Positions 18,198 through 27,335 are shown, counted from the stretch's first letter. The stretch is 64,000 nt of DNA from an uncultured Chitinophaga sp. (GCA_902168205.1 CABHOK010000006.1:1-64000), one strand, 5' to 3'. Notes: generated by a model from the sequence alone, not told the origin. Translations and numbers: made by a program.

Positions 18198-18205
18198 TAC
18201 TTTTG
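18198..18205 (+). promoter_or_regulatory. -7 box of the divergent secreted-protein gene
   Basis: TACTTTTG matches TAnnTTTG. The operator inverted repeat occupies its -33 region. The transcript would start near 18211, leaving the ATG at 18257 as the start. Confidence 0.5.
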
Positions 18206-18256
18206 ACACATCAATGTACAAAAACAAAGCACGGAAAACCGCAAAACTATATTTGT

Positions 18257-18892
18257 ATGAACTCCACAAAAATCAACCTGATTACAAGTCTGAGCATTAT
18301 ACTCGGGCTATGCACAACGCTGCCACTATCCGCGCAGATACCCAAAGATTTTAAAATGGTCAACGCTACAATCAATGCAAAAGGCGATCTGGTTATCACG
18401 GCATCCAAGACATCTTCTGCTAATGACTTTGATTTTTTAGCAGGTAAATGGACCATGGACAACAAGCGCTTGAAGACACGCCTGAATAATTGTACTGAAT
18501 GGGTAGAGTATCAATCTGACGATGAAAACTTCGGTCCGATGCTGAATGGTATTGCCAACATTGATATTTACCGGACATCGTATAACCAGGTAAATGACAA
18601 GCCGTACGAAGGCCTCACGTTGCGTCTGTTCAACCCGCAGACAAAATTATGGAGTTTGTATTGGGTCGATAGCAATACAGGTGTACTCGATCCTCCGGTA
18701 GTAGGTTCTTTTGAAGGAAGTGTGGGTACATTTTACTGCAAAGATATATTTCAGGGTAAGCCAATCCTGGTGATGTTTAAATGGGACAAGACTGATCCCA
18801 ATAACCCCGTATGGAGTCAAGCGTTTTCACCGGACAAAGGCAAGACTTGGGAAATGAATATGACAAATACGTCACACCGCATAACACCCTGA
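18257..18892 (+). CDS. Secreted protein, DUF1579-like (lipocalin-like) fold suspected
   Basis: A 211-residue exported protein. A signal peptide spans about 1-27 (LITSLSIILGLCTTLPLSAQ). The mature part has the 'FDFLAGKWTMDNKRL' opening, with alternating strands and many Trp/Tyr, as in DUF1579 and related lipocalin-like proteins thought to bind small hydrophobic ligands; the assignment is by resemblance only. It is divergent from the MocR regulator and shares its operator, so it is the probable target gene. A GNAT gene follows 44 bases later and may be in the same transcript. Confidence 0.82.
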   Translation: MNSTKINLITSLSIILGLCTTLPLSAQIPKDFKMVNATINAKGDLVITASKTSSANDFDFLAGKWTMDNKRLKTRLNNCTEWVEYQSDDENFGPMLNGIANIDIYRTSYNQVNDKPYEGLTLRLFNPQTKLWSLYWVDSNTGVLDPPVVGSFEGSVGTFYCKDIFQGKPILVMFKWDKTDPNNPVWSQAFSPDKGKTWEMNMTNTSHRITP

Positions 18893-18936
18893 TATATACT
18901 TTACCAATACCGCTTGATCAAAACTGTATAAAGACA

Positions 18937-19380
18937 ATGACCATTCACCAAGCTACCGCGCAAGACATTACACCGCTGGCCCGCTTATTTGACGAGTATC
19001 GTGTATTCTATCAATATCCCAGTGATATACCCGGCAGCGAGACATTTCTCGCTGACCGCTTGTCATCCAGCGACTCCGTTATATACATTGCACGCGCCAC
19101 GGACAACACACTTATGGGATTTGTTCAGTTGTACCCGTTGTTATCGTCTGTGCGAATGAAAAGACTTTGGTTGCTGAACGACCTGTATGTGCATCCCTCC
19201 TTTCGCGGGTTGAAAGTTTCTGTAAAACTGATCGATCGTGCGAAACAACTTACCCGTGAGACCAAGGCTGCGGCATTATTGCTTGAGACTGCTAAATCAA
19301 ATACGATCGGCAACAAACTATATCACCGGACAGATTTTGTACTGGATACAGATCATAATTATTACTCGTGGAGTCATTAA
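18937..19380 (+). CDS. GNAT-family N-acetyltransferase
   Basis: A 147-residue GNAT enzyme. It starts with MTIHQATAQDITPLARLF, a typical beta-1/helix-1, and carries LLNDLYVHPSFRGLKVSVKLIDRA as the acetyl-CoA binding region (RGLKVS in place of the usual RGxGxG/A). The ATG at 18937 lies downstream of the preceding gene's stop; the frame is open further upstream, but that part overlaps the previous gene. It may be controlled by the MocR regulator through read-through from the gene before it. It ends 11 bases before the next gene. Confidence 0.88.
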   Translation: MTIHQATAQDITPLARLFDEYRVFYQYPSDIPGSETFLADRLSSSDSVIYIARATDNTLMGFVQLYPLLSSVRMKRLWLLNDLYVHPSFRGLKVSVKLIDRAKQLTRETKAAALLLETAKSNTIGNKLYHRTDFVLDTDHNYYSWSH

Positions 19381-19391
19381 TAAATGAGGTT

Positions 19392-20270
19392 ATGATCAGA
19401 CTGTTTTTCCTTTCGTTTTTGATCGTTACAACGGCAAGAGTATGCGCTCAGCCGCATGCAGAGAAGGTGCAATCCTTTGCCCCTGGTATCATTTCCGCTG
19501 ATTCACTGGAATTCAACGCTGCGTTCTCCACAGATGGAAAATCCTTTTACTTTACCCGTTCCGTCAATAAGCGTTCACAGCTATACTATAGCGTTTACTT
19601 AAAAGACGGGTGGTCCATACCTGCTCCGCTTTCATTTTCCAATACAAATTACTCCGATGCAGACCCGGCCCTCTCTCCTGCCGGTGAACTTTATTTTATT
19701 TCAAACAGGCCGACACATTCCAATGATACAACGAAAGACTACGATATCTGGAAAGTTAAACTATTGAGCTCCGGACAGTGGTCGCAACCCGTTCATGTGA
19801 AGGAACTCAACTCTCCAGAGGATGAATACTATATATCCTTTACAAGAAAGGGCGATGCCTGCTTCGCTTCATCCCGCAAGGGTGGATATGGAGAAGAGGA
19901 TATATACTTTAGCGAATACCAAAACAACATCTTTCTTGAACCTCGAAATATGGGCAGTACCATCAATACAAGTCAATCGGAGTATGATCCTTTTATAACA
20001 GCAAATGGTGCTGCATTGATATTTACTTCATCCGGCAGACGCGGCAGTCTCGGCAAGGCTGATCTATACTGGTCGGTAAAGACAACAAATGGCTGGAGAG
20101 AGCCTGATCATTTTAATGAGGCCATTAACACGAGCTCCCGCGACTATTGCCCCTATATTTCGCCAGACAATAAGTATATATTCTACAGCAGTGGTGGAGA
20201 CATAAAATATACCCGTATTGATAGTCTTCCAGCTATACTCGCAAATTGTATTGCCACCAGATCGTATTAA
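19392..20270 (+). CDS. Exported PD40 (WD40-like) beta-propeller protein
   Basis: A 292-residue secreted protein with a signal peptide (RLFFLSFLIVTTARVCAQ). The mature part is a series of PD40/TolB-type blades: FSTDGKSFYFTRS, LSPAGELYFISNRP, FTRKGDACFASSR, ITANGAALIFTSSGRRG and ISPDNKYIFYSSGG. Such propellers usually bind proteins or glycans in the periplasm or at the surface. The ATG at 19392 is chosen for the signal peptide. The stop is 5 bases from the convergent M23 peptidase stop. No OmpA-like domain follows, although this combination is common in the phylum. Confidence 0.88.
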   Translation: MIRLFFLSFLIVTTARVCAQPHAEKVQSFAPGIISADSLEFNAAFSTDGKSFYFTRSVNKRSQLYYSVYLKDGWSIPAPLSFSNTNYSDADPALSPAGELYFISNRPTHSNDTTKDYDIWKVKLLSSGQWSQPVHVKELNSPEDEYYISFTRKGDACFASSRKGGYGEEDIYFSEYQNNIFLEPRNMGSTINTSQSEYDPFITANGAALIFTSSGRRGSLGKADLYWSVKTTNGWREPDHFNEAINTSSRDYCPYISPDNKYIFYSSGGDIKYTRIDSLPAILANCIATRSY

Positions 20271-20275
20271 CTTCT

Positions 20276-21427
20276 TTACTTTGTAAACTGAACAACCGCG
20301 TTCGGTACAGGGCGCTCGTTGGCAATCTTTTTCCCATTACTATTTCCGGAGGTGTCCCAACGGTGCTGTCCCATTCTGCCGAGATCGTTATATACTCCAA
20401 GTTGACTAAAGCTCTCAAAGACGAAAGGTATACCTTCTGCTCCCAAGGGAGAATTACGATCAGCAACGTGAAAATGAAGATGAGGTCCGGTCGTTTGTCC
20501 TGTAAAACCAAGTGAAGCGACTACGTCACCCTTTCGTATCTTTTGTCCGGGTCTTACGCGTATACTACCAGGTTTTAGATGCTCGTAGAATGCGAAATGG
20601 TTATTGCCGATGTCCAACACAATATAGTTACCGGTAGCTTTTTCAGCGGGTACTGCAGGATGTGCTGAAACTGTTTTGACCTCCTGAAAATCGTCACGTA
20701 TTGTAACAACTGTACCGTCTGCTACCGCAAGAACATCAACACCATAGCCATACCAGTTGGCAATAACGTCTTCATTCTCTTTGGTGTATTGTCCTTTGTC
20801 GTTGAGCAGCATGAAATCAATAGCAAAACGCCCGGGTATACGAGCTTTTCCATTCATGGTATAGATTACCCGGCGATGTCCACGTGCCCATGCAGGATCA
20901 TATATAGCTACCCACGGACCATTGCGCAACGGTGCGCCAAGAATAATTGGAGTATGCTTCACTGTCCAACCTTCGTCCTGTATTCGGATCATGGACTTCT
21001 TTCCTCTTGAAAGCAGCGTTCCTTCCATCACATGACGTATTGGATCGGTTAATTTTTCACCAGCAATCTCAATGTATAGTATACCGGCAGCGCCCGGACG
21101 CAGTAATAACGTATCCGGATTTCCTGTTGCAACGGTCGGGATATTCGCAAATCGTTTTTTTAAATCTTCAGAAGTAAACGAAGCAACCAGAACTGAGTCA
21201 CGCACCGTGACCACACGGAGGGTTTGGAGCGCTATTGTATCACTGGAAAAATTTGTAAGCACGAGCTCATAATAAATCATTCGCCTTCCTCCTATCGCGA
21301 CCGATTCGGGCTGATGAAGCATTCGCATGTCAACTGACAATCTATAGCCTTGCGCCTGTAACGTTGTACAAGAGATCGTCACACATAGAACTATAGGCGT
21401 TAACGGCAATTTAAAAAATCCATGCAT
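20276..21427 (-). CDS. M23-family metallopeptidase-like secreted protein
   Basis: A 383-residue exported protein with a signal peptide ending TTLQAQG. The N-terminal half (about 30-180) is an all-beta domain. The LytM/M23 domain (about 220-350) has GYGVDVLAVADGTVV, 'YEHLKPGSIRVRPGQKIRKG' and GPHLHFHV. The HLHFH metal and catalytic residues are intact, but the usual first zinc motif HxGxD reads GYGVD, with an Asn seven residues before the Asp. Variants of this kind occur in the family, so activity is uncertain. M23 enzymes cut peptidoglycan cross-links. It appears to stand alone. Confidence 0.85.
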   Translation of the reverse strand: MHGFFKLPLTPIVLCVTISCTTLQAQGYRLSVDMRMLHQPESVAIGGRRMIYYELVLTNFSSDTIALQTLRVVTVRDSVLVASFTSEDLKKRFANIPTVATGNPDTLLLRPGAAGILYIEIAGEKLTDPIRHVMEGTLLSRGKKSMIRIQDEGWTVKHTPIILGAPLRNGPWVAIYDPAWARGHRRVIYTMNGKARIPGRFAIDFMLLNDKGQYTKENEDVIANWYGYGVDVLAVADGTVVTIRDDFQEVKTVSAHPAVPAEKATGNYIVLDIGNNHFAFYEHLKPGSIRVRPGQKIRKGDVVASLGFTGQTTGPHLHFHVADRNSPLGAEGIPFVFESFSQLGVYNDLGRMGQHRWDTSGNSNGKKIANERPVPNAVVQFTK

Positions 21428-21592
21428 ACGATTTGAGTGGGTTCATTAACGAATATTGCTTGATTTTACGTGACAACAAGAATCAAGTTCCATAACGATA
21501 AATAATTTTTAATAGTACTGTCCGAATGGACTAACCTCGCCCGTCATGGAGCAAACATTTACTTTATAAGGATTATAAATTCAACAACTCAA

Positions 21593-24088
21593 TTACTGAT
21601 CATCTGTAGCAACTTCAATCTCATCCACAAAAATCCAAGCCTTACCACCAGCTCCAGAGTGCCATGTCGGCATAGGGCCGGCATTTTTTGCCTCTATACG
21701 GATGAACCGCGCTGATTTTTCTCTCAAGATCGCTTCATATGTTTTAATAGTAGATTTCTCGACCTTTGTGACGGCATCGAACTCCTCCTGCAACACAGGT
21801 TTATATTTCTTTCCATCGGTCGATATGGAGAAATATACTTTGACCGGTGCAAAGATCCATGCAGATTGATCATGCAGAAAATTAATTTTAACCGATTTTA
21901 CTTCCTTTATACTTCGCAGATCGAGTACGGCATTGAAATCCGTTCCTTCAAATCCAAGCCAACGACCGTCACGACCGTGTAGTGAACCGGTAAGTTTGTC
22001 GGTTAGCGTTTTTTGTCCGCGGGAAGTATAGTTAGCATGCGGTAGGTATTGAAGTGTTACCAACATTTTCTTCGGTATAGCTTCGTAATGGACGAGGGCA
22101 GTTTCACTTCTCTCTAATCCTTCCTGAATCGCAACAGCTTTCACTACCGTAGCGTGACCTATTTTGAAAGGCTTTGTATACCGGGCTGAATTATCTGTCG
22201 GCTCACTTCCGTCCAATGTATAGTATATACGTGCTGTTGAGTCAAAGGCTTGCAGCGAGACTGTTATAGACTCTCCTGTTTCAATCTCCGGTATAGCCGG
22301 GTCAATCAGCGGTGGAGCGCTGCGTTCTCGCGTAGACACGGAATAAAACAACTTCTCAGGTTGGAGAATTTCACGGATCGGCTGATCACCTTGCTGAAAA
22401 TACACTTCGATTGATTCATCTGGCAATACATGGTCATATTGAAATGTTATCGCATGGTATCCCTTCGTTAAATAGATGGCTCTGCCCTGCTCCACAATAT
22501 CATTATCAATTAATACACGCATGGAGTTTGCCGCGTAGCAAAAGAATCGATAATCGTGATCAGCATCTATAGCTATATAGCTTTTCCACGCCAAGCCGAA
22601 TGTTTCGTCCGAAAGAGCTTCCGGCACATGCATTTGACTCTGTGGTTCTACCATCGTGGGTACATCATTTATCCAATGAAAGGGCTTACTATTTTTATCG
22701 CTCCGGAAATACGAGTAGATCAAACCGTGTCTACTTTTGTTTAACGCGCGAGATGAATCTGCTGTGAGTGGCGTAATTCTTTTTGGTACAACCGGAAGTC
22801 GCATTTGTTTTCGAAGTCGGGCCATTGCCCAGCACCACCACGCTACCTGCTCACCATTGCCGGGATCAACAATCTTCCAAACACCTTGTTCCAGGTTCTT
22901 CAGTTCCGCTTTGGTTAAAGTATATATATCCTGCTGCATTCCGTTCGCGAGGTATGCATTCTCCATGTATATAGGCTGTTGGTGCTGGATAATCCGTAGC
23001 ATCGAACATATCTCATGTAATCTTGTCCACTCCTTTTCACGTGCAGCATACTCCATTTCCCATGCTATACCTTTACCAATCATTTGCCCGTAGAATTCAC
23101 CAGTGGGCCATGAATCCGTAGGCATCCATTTTATACCATTCCATGTCTGTATACTTCTTCGTAACGCTGCTACCGTATTTACCATAACATCATGACGCAA
23201 CGGTTCCCACTGTGCCGCTACCGGTGATAAGTTTACCCAACCCATTCCGTGGAAAGGTATATGTTCATTGTTTTCATTCAGCAACAATTCATAGTAAACA
23301 TCTTTACCATCGGCATTTTGCACAAAGTGTTTCTCAATGCCAGCCCGAAGTATATCCAGTTTCTGTTGCCAGCGGGAAGCTGCATCGCTTTCGCCTCTGC
23401 GTTTGGCCACTGCGATCATAGACTCAAGCGCAGCTCCGACAAAACACTGCGTCAGTAAATTATAGCTGCTCGGTACCAGTCGCGAATGTTCAAAGGCATA
23501 ATTATAGATCAGATCAGGAATGGCTCCCTTTTCTTCCAGGCCAAAATAAGGCTTTGTAACTGATCTGTCCATCAACGCAGCGGCTATACGCCATGTGCGA
23601 TTTTCAAAATTCGTTTCGCCCCGGTATAATGCTAATTTTGCCCACGCCAGGATGACGTGCGCTTGTCCATCGATCTGGTCTGTGCGCCCTACAATCCGAT
23701 ACGGGTTGTTAACAGAATCTGCCGGTTTATCGAGGTATTGCTTTCGATCCAATACATGTGGCACACGCGTCATGCCATTGGTAGTCATGGCATCAAAGAC
23801 ACAGTTAATTAAATGTTCAGCATGCATTAATTCACCGGTCTCCAGTAATAACGGAACCATTGCTCCCACCGTGCGAGCATACATGCCATCATACTGCCCG
23901 GTTCGAGACTCCTGCAGAAATCCGTCAGCCTCAATACGATCCAGCAGATCATAATATGTATTGGAATATAGTGTCTCAAAAAAATCAGAAGACAACTCCT
24001 CCTTTACCTTCTGATACATGGCATCATCGCGCTGCTGACAGGAACAAACAAATAACAGCAAGAGAATACCCGAAGAAACAAAGCGCAT
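21593..24088 (-). CDS. Large glycan-active lipoprotein (six-hairpin-like, CHB_HEX_C and discoidin domains)
   Basis: An 831-residue lipoprotein: the signal ends LLLLFVCSC (Cys17). The first half (about 30-430) is helical with repeated (alpha/alpha)-type segments such as YDGMYARTVGAMVPLLLETG and QIDGQAHVILAWAKLALYRG, resembling six-hairpin glycoside hydrolases. A PA14-like or beta stretch follows (about 455-560). Next comes a chitobiase C-terminal-like domain (about 600-665, YYTLDGSEPTDNSARY), then a discoidin/F5/8-type-C domain at the C-terminus, which binds carbohydrate. It is probably surface exposed and glycan-degrading; the exact family is not recognised. The GH144-type gene just upstream on the same strand suggests a shared substrate. 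Confidence 0.78.
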   Translation of the reverse strand: MRFVSSGILLLLFVCSCQQRDDAMYQKVKEELSSDFFETLYSNTYYDLLDRIEADGFLQESRTGQYDGMYARTVGAMVPLLLETGELMHAEHLINCVFDAMTTNGMTRVPHVLDRKQYLDKPADSVNNPYRIVGRTDQIDGQAHVILAWAKLALYRGETNFENRTWRIAAALMDRSVTKPYFGLEEKGAIPDLIYNYAFEHSRLVPSSYNLLTQCFVGAALESMIAVAKRRGESDAASRWQQKLDILRAGIEKHFVQNADGKDVYYELLLNENNEHIPFHGMGWVNLSPVAAQWEPLRHDVMVNTVAALRRSIQTWNGIKWMPTDSWPTGEFYGQMIGKGIAWEMEYAAREKEWTRLHEICSMLRIIQHQQPIYMENAYLANGMQQDIYTLTKAELKNLEQGVWKIVDPGNGEQVAWWCWAMARLRKQMRLPVVPKRITPLTADSSRALNKSRHGLIYSYFRSDKNSKPFHWINDVPTMVEPQSQMHVPEALSDETFGLAWKSYIAIDADHDYRFFCYAANSMRVLIDNDIVEQGRAIYLTKGYHAITFQYDHVLPDESIEVYFQQGDQPIREILQPEKLFYSVSTRERSAPPLIDPAIPEIETGESITVSLQAFDSTARIYYTLDGSEPTDNSARYTKPFKIGHATVVKAVAIQEGLERSETALVHYEAIPKKMLVTLQYLPHANYTSRGQKTLTDKLTGSLHGRDGRWLGFEGTDFNAVLDLRSIKEVKSVKINFLHDQSAWIFAPVKVYFSISTDGKKYKPVLQEEFDAVTKVEKSTIKTYEAILREKSARFIRIEAKNAGPMPTWHSGAGGKAWIFVDEIEVATDDQ

Positions 24089-24094
24089 GCTTTT

Positions 24095-24286
24095 TATGTG
24101 TTTAGGCGTTTACGTGTTTAGGTGTTTAGGTTGAATGCAGTTGTATTAAGTGTATAGATGCTACGTGTAGTCGTGTGTATACTTCAACACATTAACACGG
24201 CAGCACCCTAACACAACCGAATGTAAACATATATCAACTTTCAAACATAAACACGTACACACCTACACACTTAAAACACATAAACA
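24095..24286. repeat. Low-complexity imperfect inverted repeat between two glycan genes
   Basis: The left part (about 24095-24130) is built from GTGTTTAGG-like 9-10-mers. The right part (about 24245-24286) is built from their complements, AAACACGTACACACC-like. The two halves pair imperfectly over about 35 bases. No gene is visible inside. Confidence 0.6.
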
Positions 24287-25651
24287 TTATCTCGTGAAGC
24301 CGAGTTTATCAAGACCTTGCTGTACTTCGGGGGCTGACATGAATAATTTCCATAGCAAGCCTGAACGATGATTTTCGATCATCACAATTATAGGACCTTG
24401 ATCAATAGCTAGGTAGCGCGGCAGGTACCAGTTGTGATGTTCACTGAAAGCATCATAGAAACCGTACTCACCGAATGTCTTGTCTCCAAGATCAAAGTAA
24501 AAATGTTTCAAGGCTTTCATGGACTCTTCCGGTGTATAAGGAAATGAAGAAAGCGCGGCTGTAGGAGAAATAACTCCTAAATCTTCAGCAGGACTGTGAG
24601 CAGCGTAACCGTTGATTGAATAGCTGGCAGTTAATCCCCAACTGTTTTCACCATAGCCTTTATACTGCTTCGGATTTTCAACGCAATATCTGTAGTTAAT
24701 CAAGGTGTGATTACGGTTGTGTGTCCAATAATCAGCATAGCGATCTTTGAGATTATGCGGATCCAGCCCAAGGTATGAATAATGAGACCAGAACAACGGA
24801 CCTCCATATTGTTGCGCACCGTTGTGACGAAGGTCGAGGTGATAACCATATTGCTGATGCGTTGAATCGTTACGTATACCTCCCTTACGCGCCCAACCAT
24901 CGTGGTATACTTCTGCGGGTACCCCATGCGTTGGCGAGGCCGCTGCCAGTAGATACATGATGAGACATTCGTTATAACCTTCTACTGCAAAGTTCATAAC
25001 CCACGCCTTATCGGGTGACCAATGCCAGTATAAAACATTCTGTTTGTTGTTACGATGCCAGTCGAATTCAACCTCGCGCCAGAGTTTATCAATACGACCG
25101 GCTAATGCTTTCTCTTGTTCATTACCCTCTTTGAAGTATTGTCGTACACATAATAAACCTTGCAACAGGTACGATGTCTCAACCAGGTCACCGCCATTAT
25201 CATTCGGACTGAACGGTTTTACTTTACCCGTTTCACCATTCCACCAATGGGGCCATACACCGTGAAAGCGATCTGCTTTTTCGAGCCATGTTATAAAGTG
25301 TGTGAGTCGTTCGAGGCCTTGTTCACGTGTAATGAACCCGCGCTCAATGCCAACAAGAATAGCCATCACACCAAAACCTGTTCCTCCGGAAGTAACAATG
25401 TGTTTATCATTTTCCGGATAGACGTTATCGGCATGAAAGCGTTCACGGGCAGCGCCACTGGTAGGCTCTGCACCGTTCCAGAAATACTGAAAGGTTCGGG
25501 CTTCTACAAGTGTGAGTAACGAGTCATCGCTGATGTGTGCCGTAGTGTCTGCTGATGCTGTCGGTTGATCGGTCTTCCTGGGCGTACACGAAGCCAGTGC
25601 AACCACTGATACTAAAAAGTAAATTAAATTCCTTCTGAGCATGGTATCCAT
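24287..25651 (-). CDS. GH144-type (glucoamylase-family) exported glycosidase, probable endo-beta-1,2-glucanase
   Basis: A 454-residue lipoprotein (signal LIYFLVSVVALASC, then TPRK). The catalytic domain is an (alpha/alpha)6 barrel of the glucoamylase/DUF type now classed in GH144, whose founding member from Chitinophaga is an endo-beta-1,2-glucanase. Visible family features are RTFQYFWNGAEP at the start, VTSGGTGFGVMAILVGIERG, GGDLVETSYLLQGLL, VEGYNECLIMYLLAAASP, 'LGLDPHNLKDRYADYW' and ENHRSGLLWKLFMSAPEV at the end. A second ATG lies at 25642. It is upstream of, and probably co-transcribed with, the large glycan-active lipoprotein; the word-repeat element separates them. Confidence 0.85.
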   Translation of the reverse strand: MDTMLRRNLIYFLVSVVALASCTPRKTDQPTASADTTAHISDDSLLTLVEARTFQYFWNGAEPTSGAARERFHADNVYPENDKHIVTSGGTGFGVMAILVGIERGFITREQGLERLTHFITWLEKADRFHGVWPHWWNGETGKVKPFSPNDNGGDLVETSYLLQGLLCVRQYFKEGNEQEKALAGRIDKLWREVEFDWHRNNKQNVLYWHWSPDKAWVMNFAVEGYNECLIMYLLAAASPTHGVPAEVYHDGWARKGGIRNDSTHQQYGYHLDLRHNGAQQYGGPLFWSHYSYLGLDPHNLKDRYADYWTHNRNHTLINYRYCVENPKQYKGYGENSWGLTASYSINGYAAHSPAEDLGVISPTAALSSFPYTPEESMKALKHFYFDLGDKTFGEYGFYDAFSEHHNWYLPRYLAIDQGPIIVMIENHRSGLLWKLFMSAPEVQQGLDKLGFTR

Positions 25652-25885
25652 GTTTCGTTTGGTTGTATAAATATAAACTAGAACAGAAATATGTCAGAAA
25701 TCCGGCAAAGAGCTGAAACGCATCCACACAAAACATCTTAAAAAAGTATATACTTTATAAATAACGGAGAATACTTTTTCTGGATAAAAAACATTTACTC
25801 AAACGGTTCCAGCCTCTTTGCAACTAAGTTATCAAAGTGGTTTTGCACTAAAAAAACAATTACCAAAAACTATCGCAGAAGTCCA

Positions 25886-26647
25886 TTAATCGAACATGGC
25901 AACAACACGGGCCGGAGCAGCCGAGGCACCAACGATCTTCAACGGAAACACGGCAACTTTGAACCCGCTATACGGCAATGCATCCAGGTTTACGAGTTGT
26001 TCCATGTGACAGTACTCCTTCTGTTGTCCTACAAGATGAGCCTTCCAAAAAGTACTGCGATCGTTGTTCTCCTTTGCCTTTCGGATCTGATACGTCAGCG
26101 GCAGATCCCAACCCCATGAATCAATGCCCATTACTTTTATACCTTTGTCGATTAGCCATGCTGTTGCTTCAGCACTCATGCCTGTACCGATATAGGGAAA
26201 ATCTTTGGTGCCGTTAAATTTATCACGACCAGTCTTTACCAATACGATCATACCCGCACGCAACGCCAGGTTCTCTCTTGTCAAAAAGTTTTCAATGTCT
26301 TCTACGGTGACAGCATCGAAATCAGCCTTGTGTTTCATGTCGATCACAATACCATCATTGTAACACCACTCCAAGGGCACCTGGTCGATCGTCTTGGCTG
26401 GCTGGCCATTACATGTAGGCGAATAATGCCAGGGCGCATCAATGTGCGTGGTGGCATGTACGCCCATCTTCTCAATTGTATCATCGGCCCAGCCTTCAAA
26501 GCCTTGCGGGAACAAACGGAACGGCAAACCCAGCAATCGGATGAGCCACTTTGCTTTACCATGTGGCTTGTGTTTGATCTTAACACGCATAAACCAGGGA
26601 TCGTTTCGATTGAACTGAACGGGCTTTGACAAATCAATAATCTTCAT
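25886..26647 (-). CDS. Cyclase-family protein (kynurenine formamidase-like metal hydrolase)
   Basis: A 253-residue cytoplasmic protein of the cyclase family (PF04199), which includes metal-dependent kynurenine formamidases. The metal motif is GVHATTHIDAPWHY (HxxTHxDxPxH), with further conserved residues in 'MIVLVKTGRDKFN' and 'HMEQLVNLDALP'. The longer loops (WLIRLLGLPFRLFPQGFEGW) differ from tryptophan-pathway enzymes, and no kynurenine genes are nearby, so the substrate is unknown. The ATG at 26647 gives the standard start MKIIDLS. Confidence 0.88.
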   Translation of the reverse strand: MKIIDLSKPVQFNRNDPWFMRVKIKHKPHGKAKWLIRLLGLPFRLFPQGFEGWADDTIEKMGVHATTHIDAPWHYSPTCNGQPAKTIDQVPLEWCYNDGIVIDMKHKADFDAVTVEDIENFLTRENLALRAGMIVLVKTGRDKFNGTKDFPYIGTGMSAEATAWLIDKGIKVMGIDSWGWDLPLTYQIRKAKENNDRSTFWKAHLVGQQKEYCHMEQLVNLDALPYSGFKVAVFPLKIVGASAAPARVVAMFD

Positions 26648-27074
26648 TTGATAAACGTTATTTATATATCGATGTACAAAAGAAGTAAATTTATACTTCC
26701 ATTGTATACATGCCGGCTAACTATATATACTTTTACATTAATCTATTGATTATGTATACTATATATTCCATAACAAGATATATTGACGTCCAACAGGAAA
26801 GTATACTTACAATTCGCGGAATAAGATTTTATTGTGCAACGATCCAATAAAAATTTATTGCACCGCCAATCTAATGTTAACAGTATATTATAGGATCACC
26901 TCACAGTACATTAATCTGCCAATAGTTCCATTCGTACAGTTTTTTGGTCGATTGGTATAGTTCAGACAAACTTAACAGCCGTTATCGTAGGATTCTTTAT
27001 AAACTCTTAGGACATTTACAGCATCTTCCCGCTCGCAATCCACCTGTCCATAAAAAAACAAACCCAACTTTCTG
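26648..27074. other. AT-rich intergenic region between divergent genes
   Basis: No convincing gene lies in these 427 bases. It holds a GAAGTA/TACTTC inverted repeat (26682-26699, 6-base spacer) just upstream of the cyclase gene and two TTTATTG-GCA-like direct copies near 26827 and 26853 with a CAATAAA complement between them. Possible regulatory sites; nothing more can be said. Confidence 0.5.
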
Positions 27075-27335
27075 ATGGTAAATCATGAGACTTTACTGGT
27101 GTTGCGCTTTACTCTAAAAAATTCCGAAGGATTTTTCTGTCATATCGAATCTGCTAAATATAGCAGAGTGATAACGGTGGCAGATGTATCTCCTGAATTC
27201 TTTTTCCGGTATGTATTGGACCTGATACGCGAGGAATTTGAACCGGCACGCACACGGCTCGATATTACGTTGGATGATCAGGAAATTCCGGTTGATACGG
27301 ACCTTATCAAAGACTTTCTAATCGTGGAAATTTAA
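27075..27335 (+). CDS. Small uncharacterised protein (86 aa)
   Basis: An 86-residue frame with ordinary coding composition and no signal peptide or membrane span. It is acidic with a mixed beta-alpha pattern (VVNHE-type start, VLRFTLKNSEGFFCHIE, FFRYVLDLIREEFE). No family is recognised. No promoter box was found; a large histidine kinase gene starts 190 bases downstream with its own box. It may be a real small protein, but on sequence alone the call is moderate. Confidence 0.5.
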   Translation: MVNHETLLVLRFTLKNSEGFFCHIESAKYSRVITVADVSPEFFFRYVLDLIREEFEPARTRLDITLDDQEIPVDTDLIKDFLIVEI

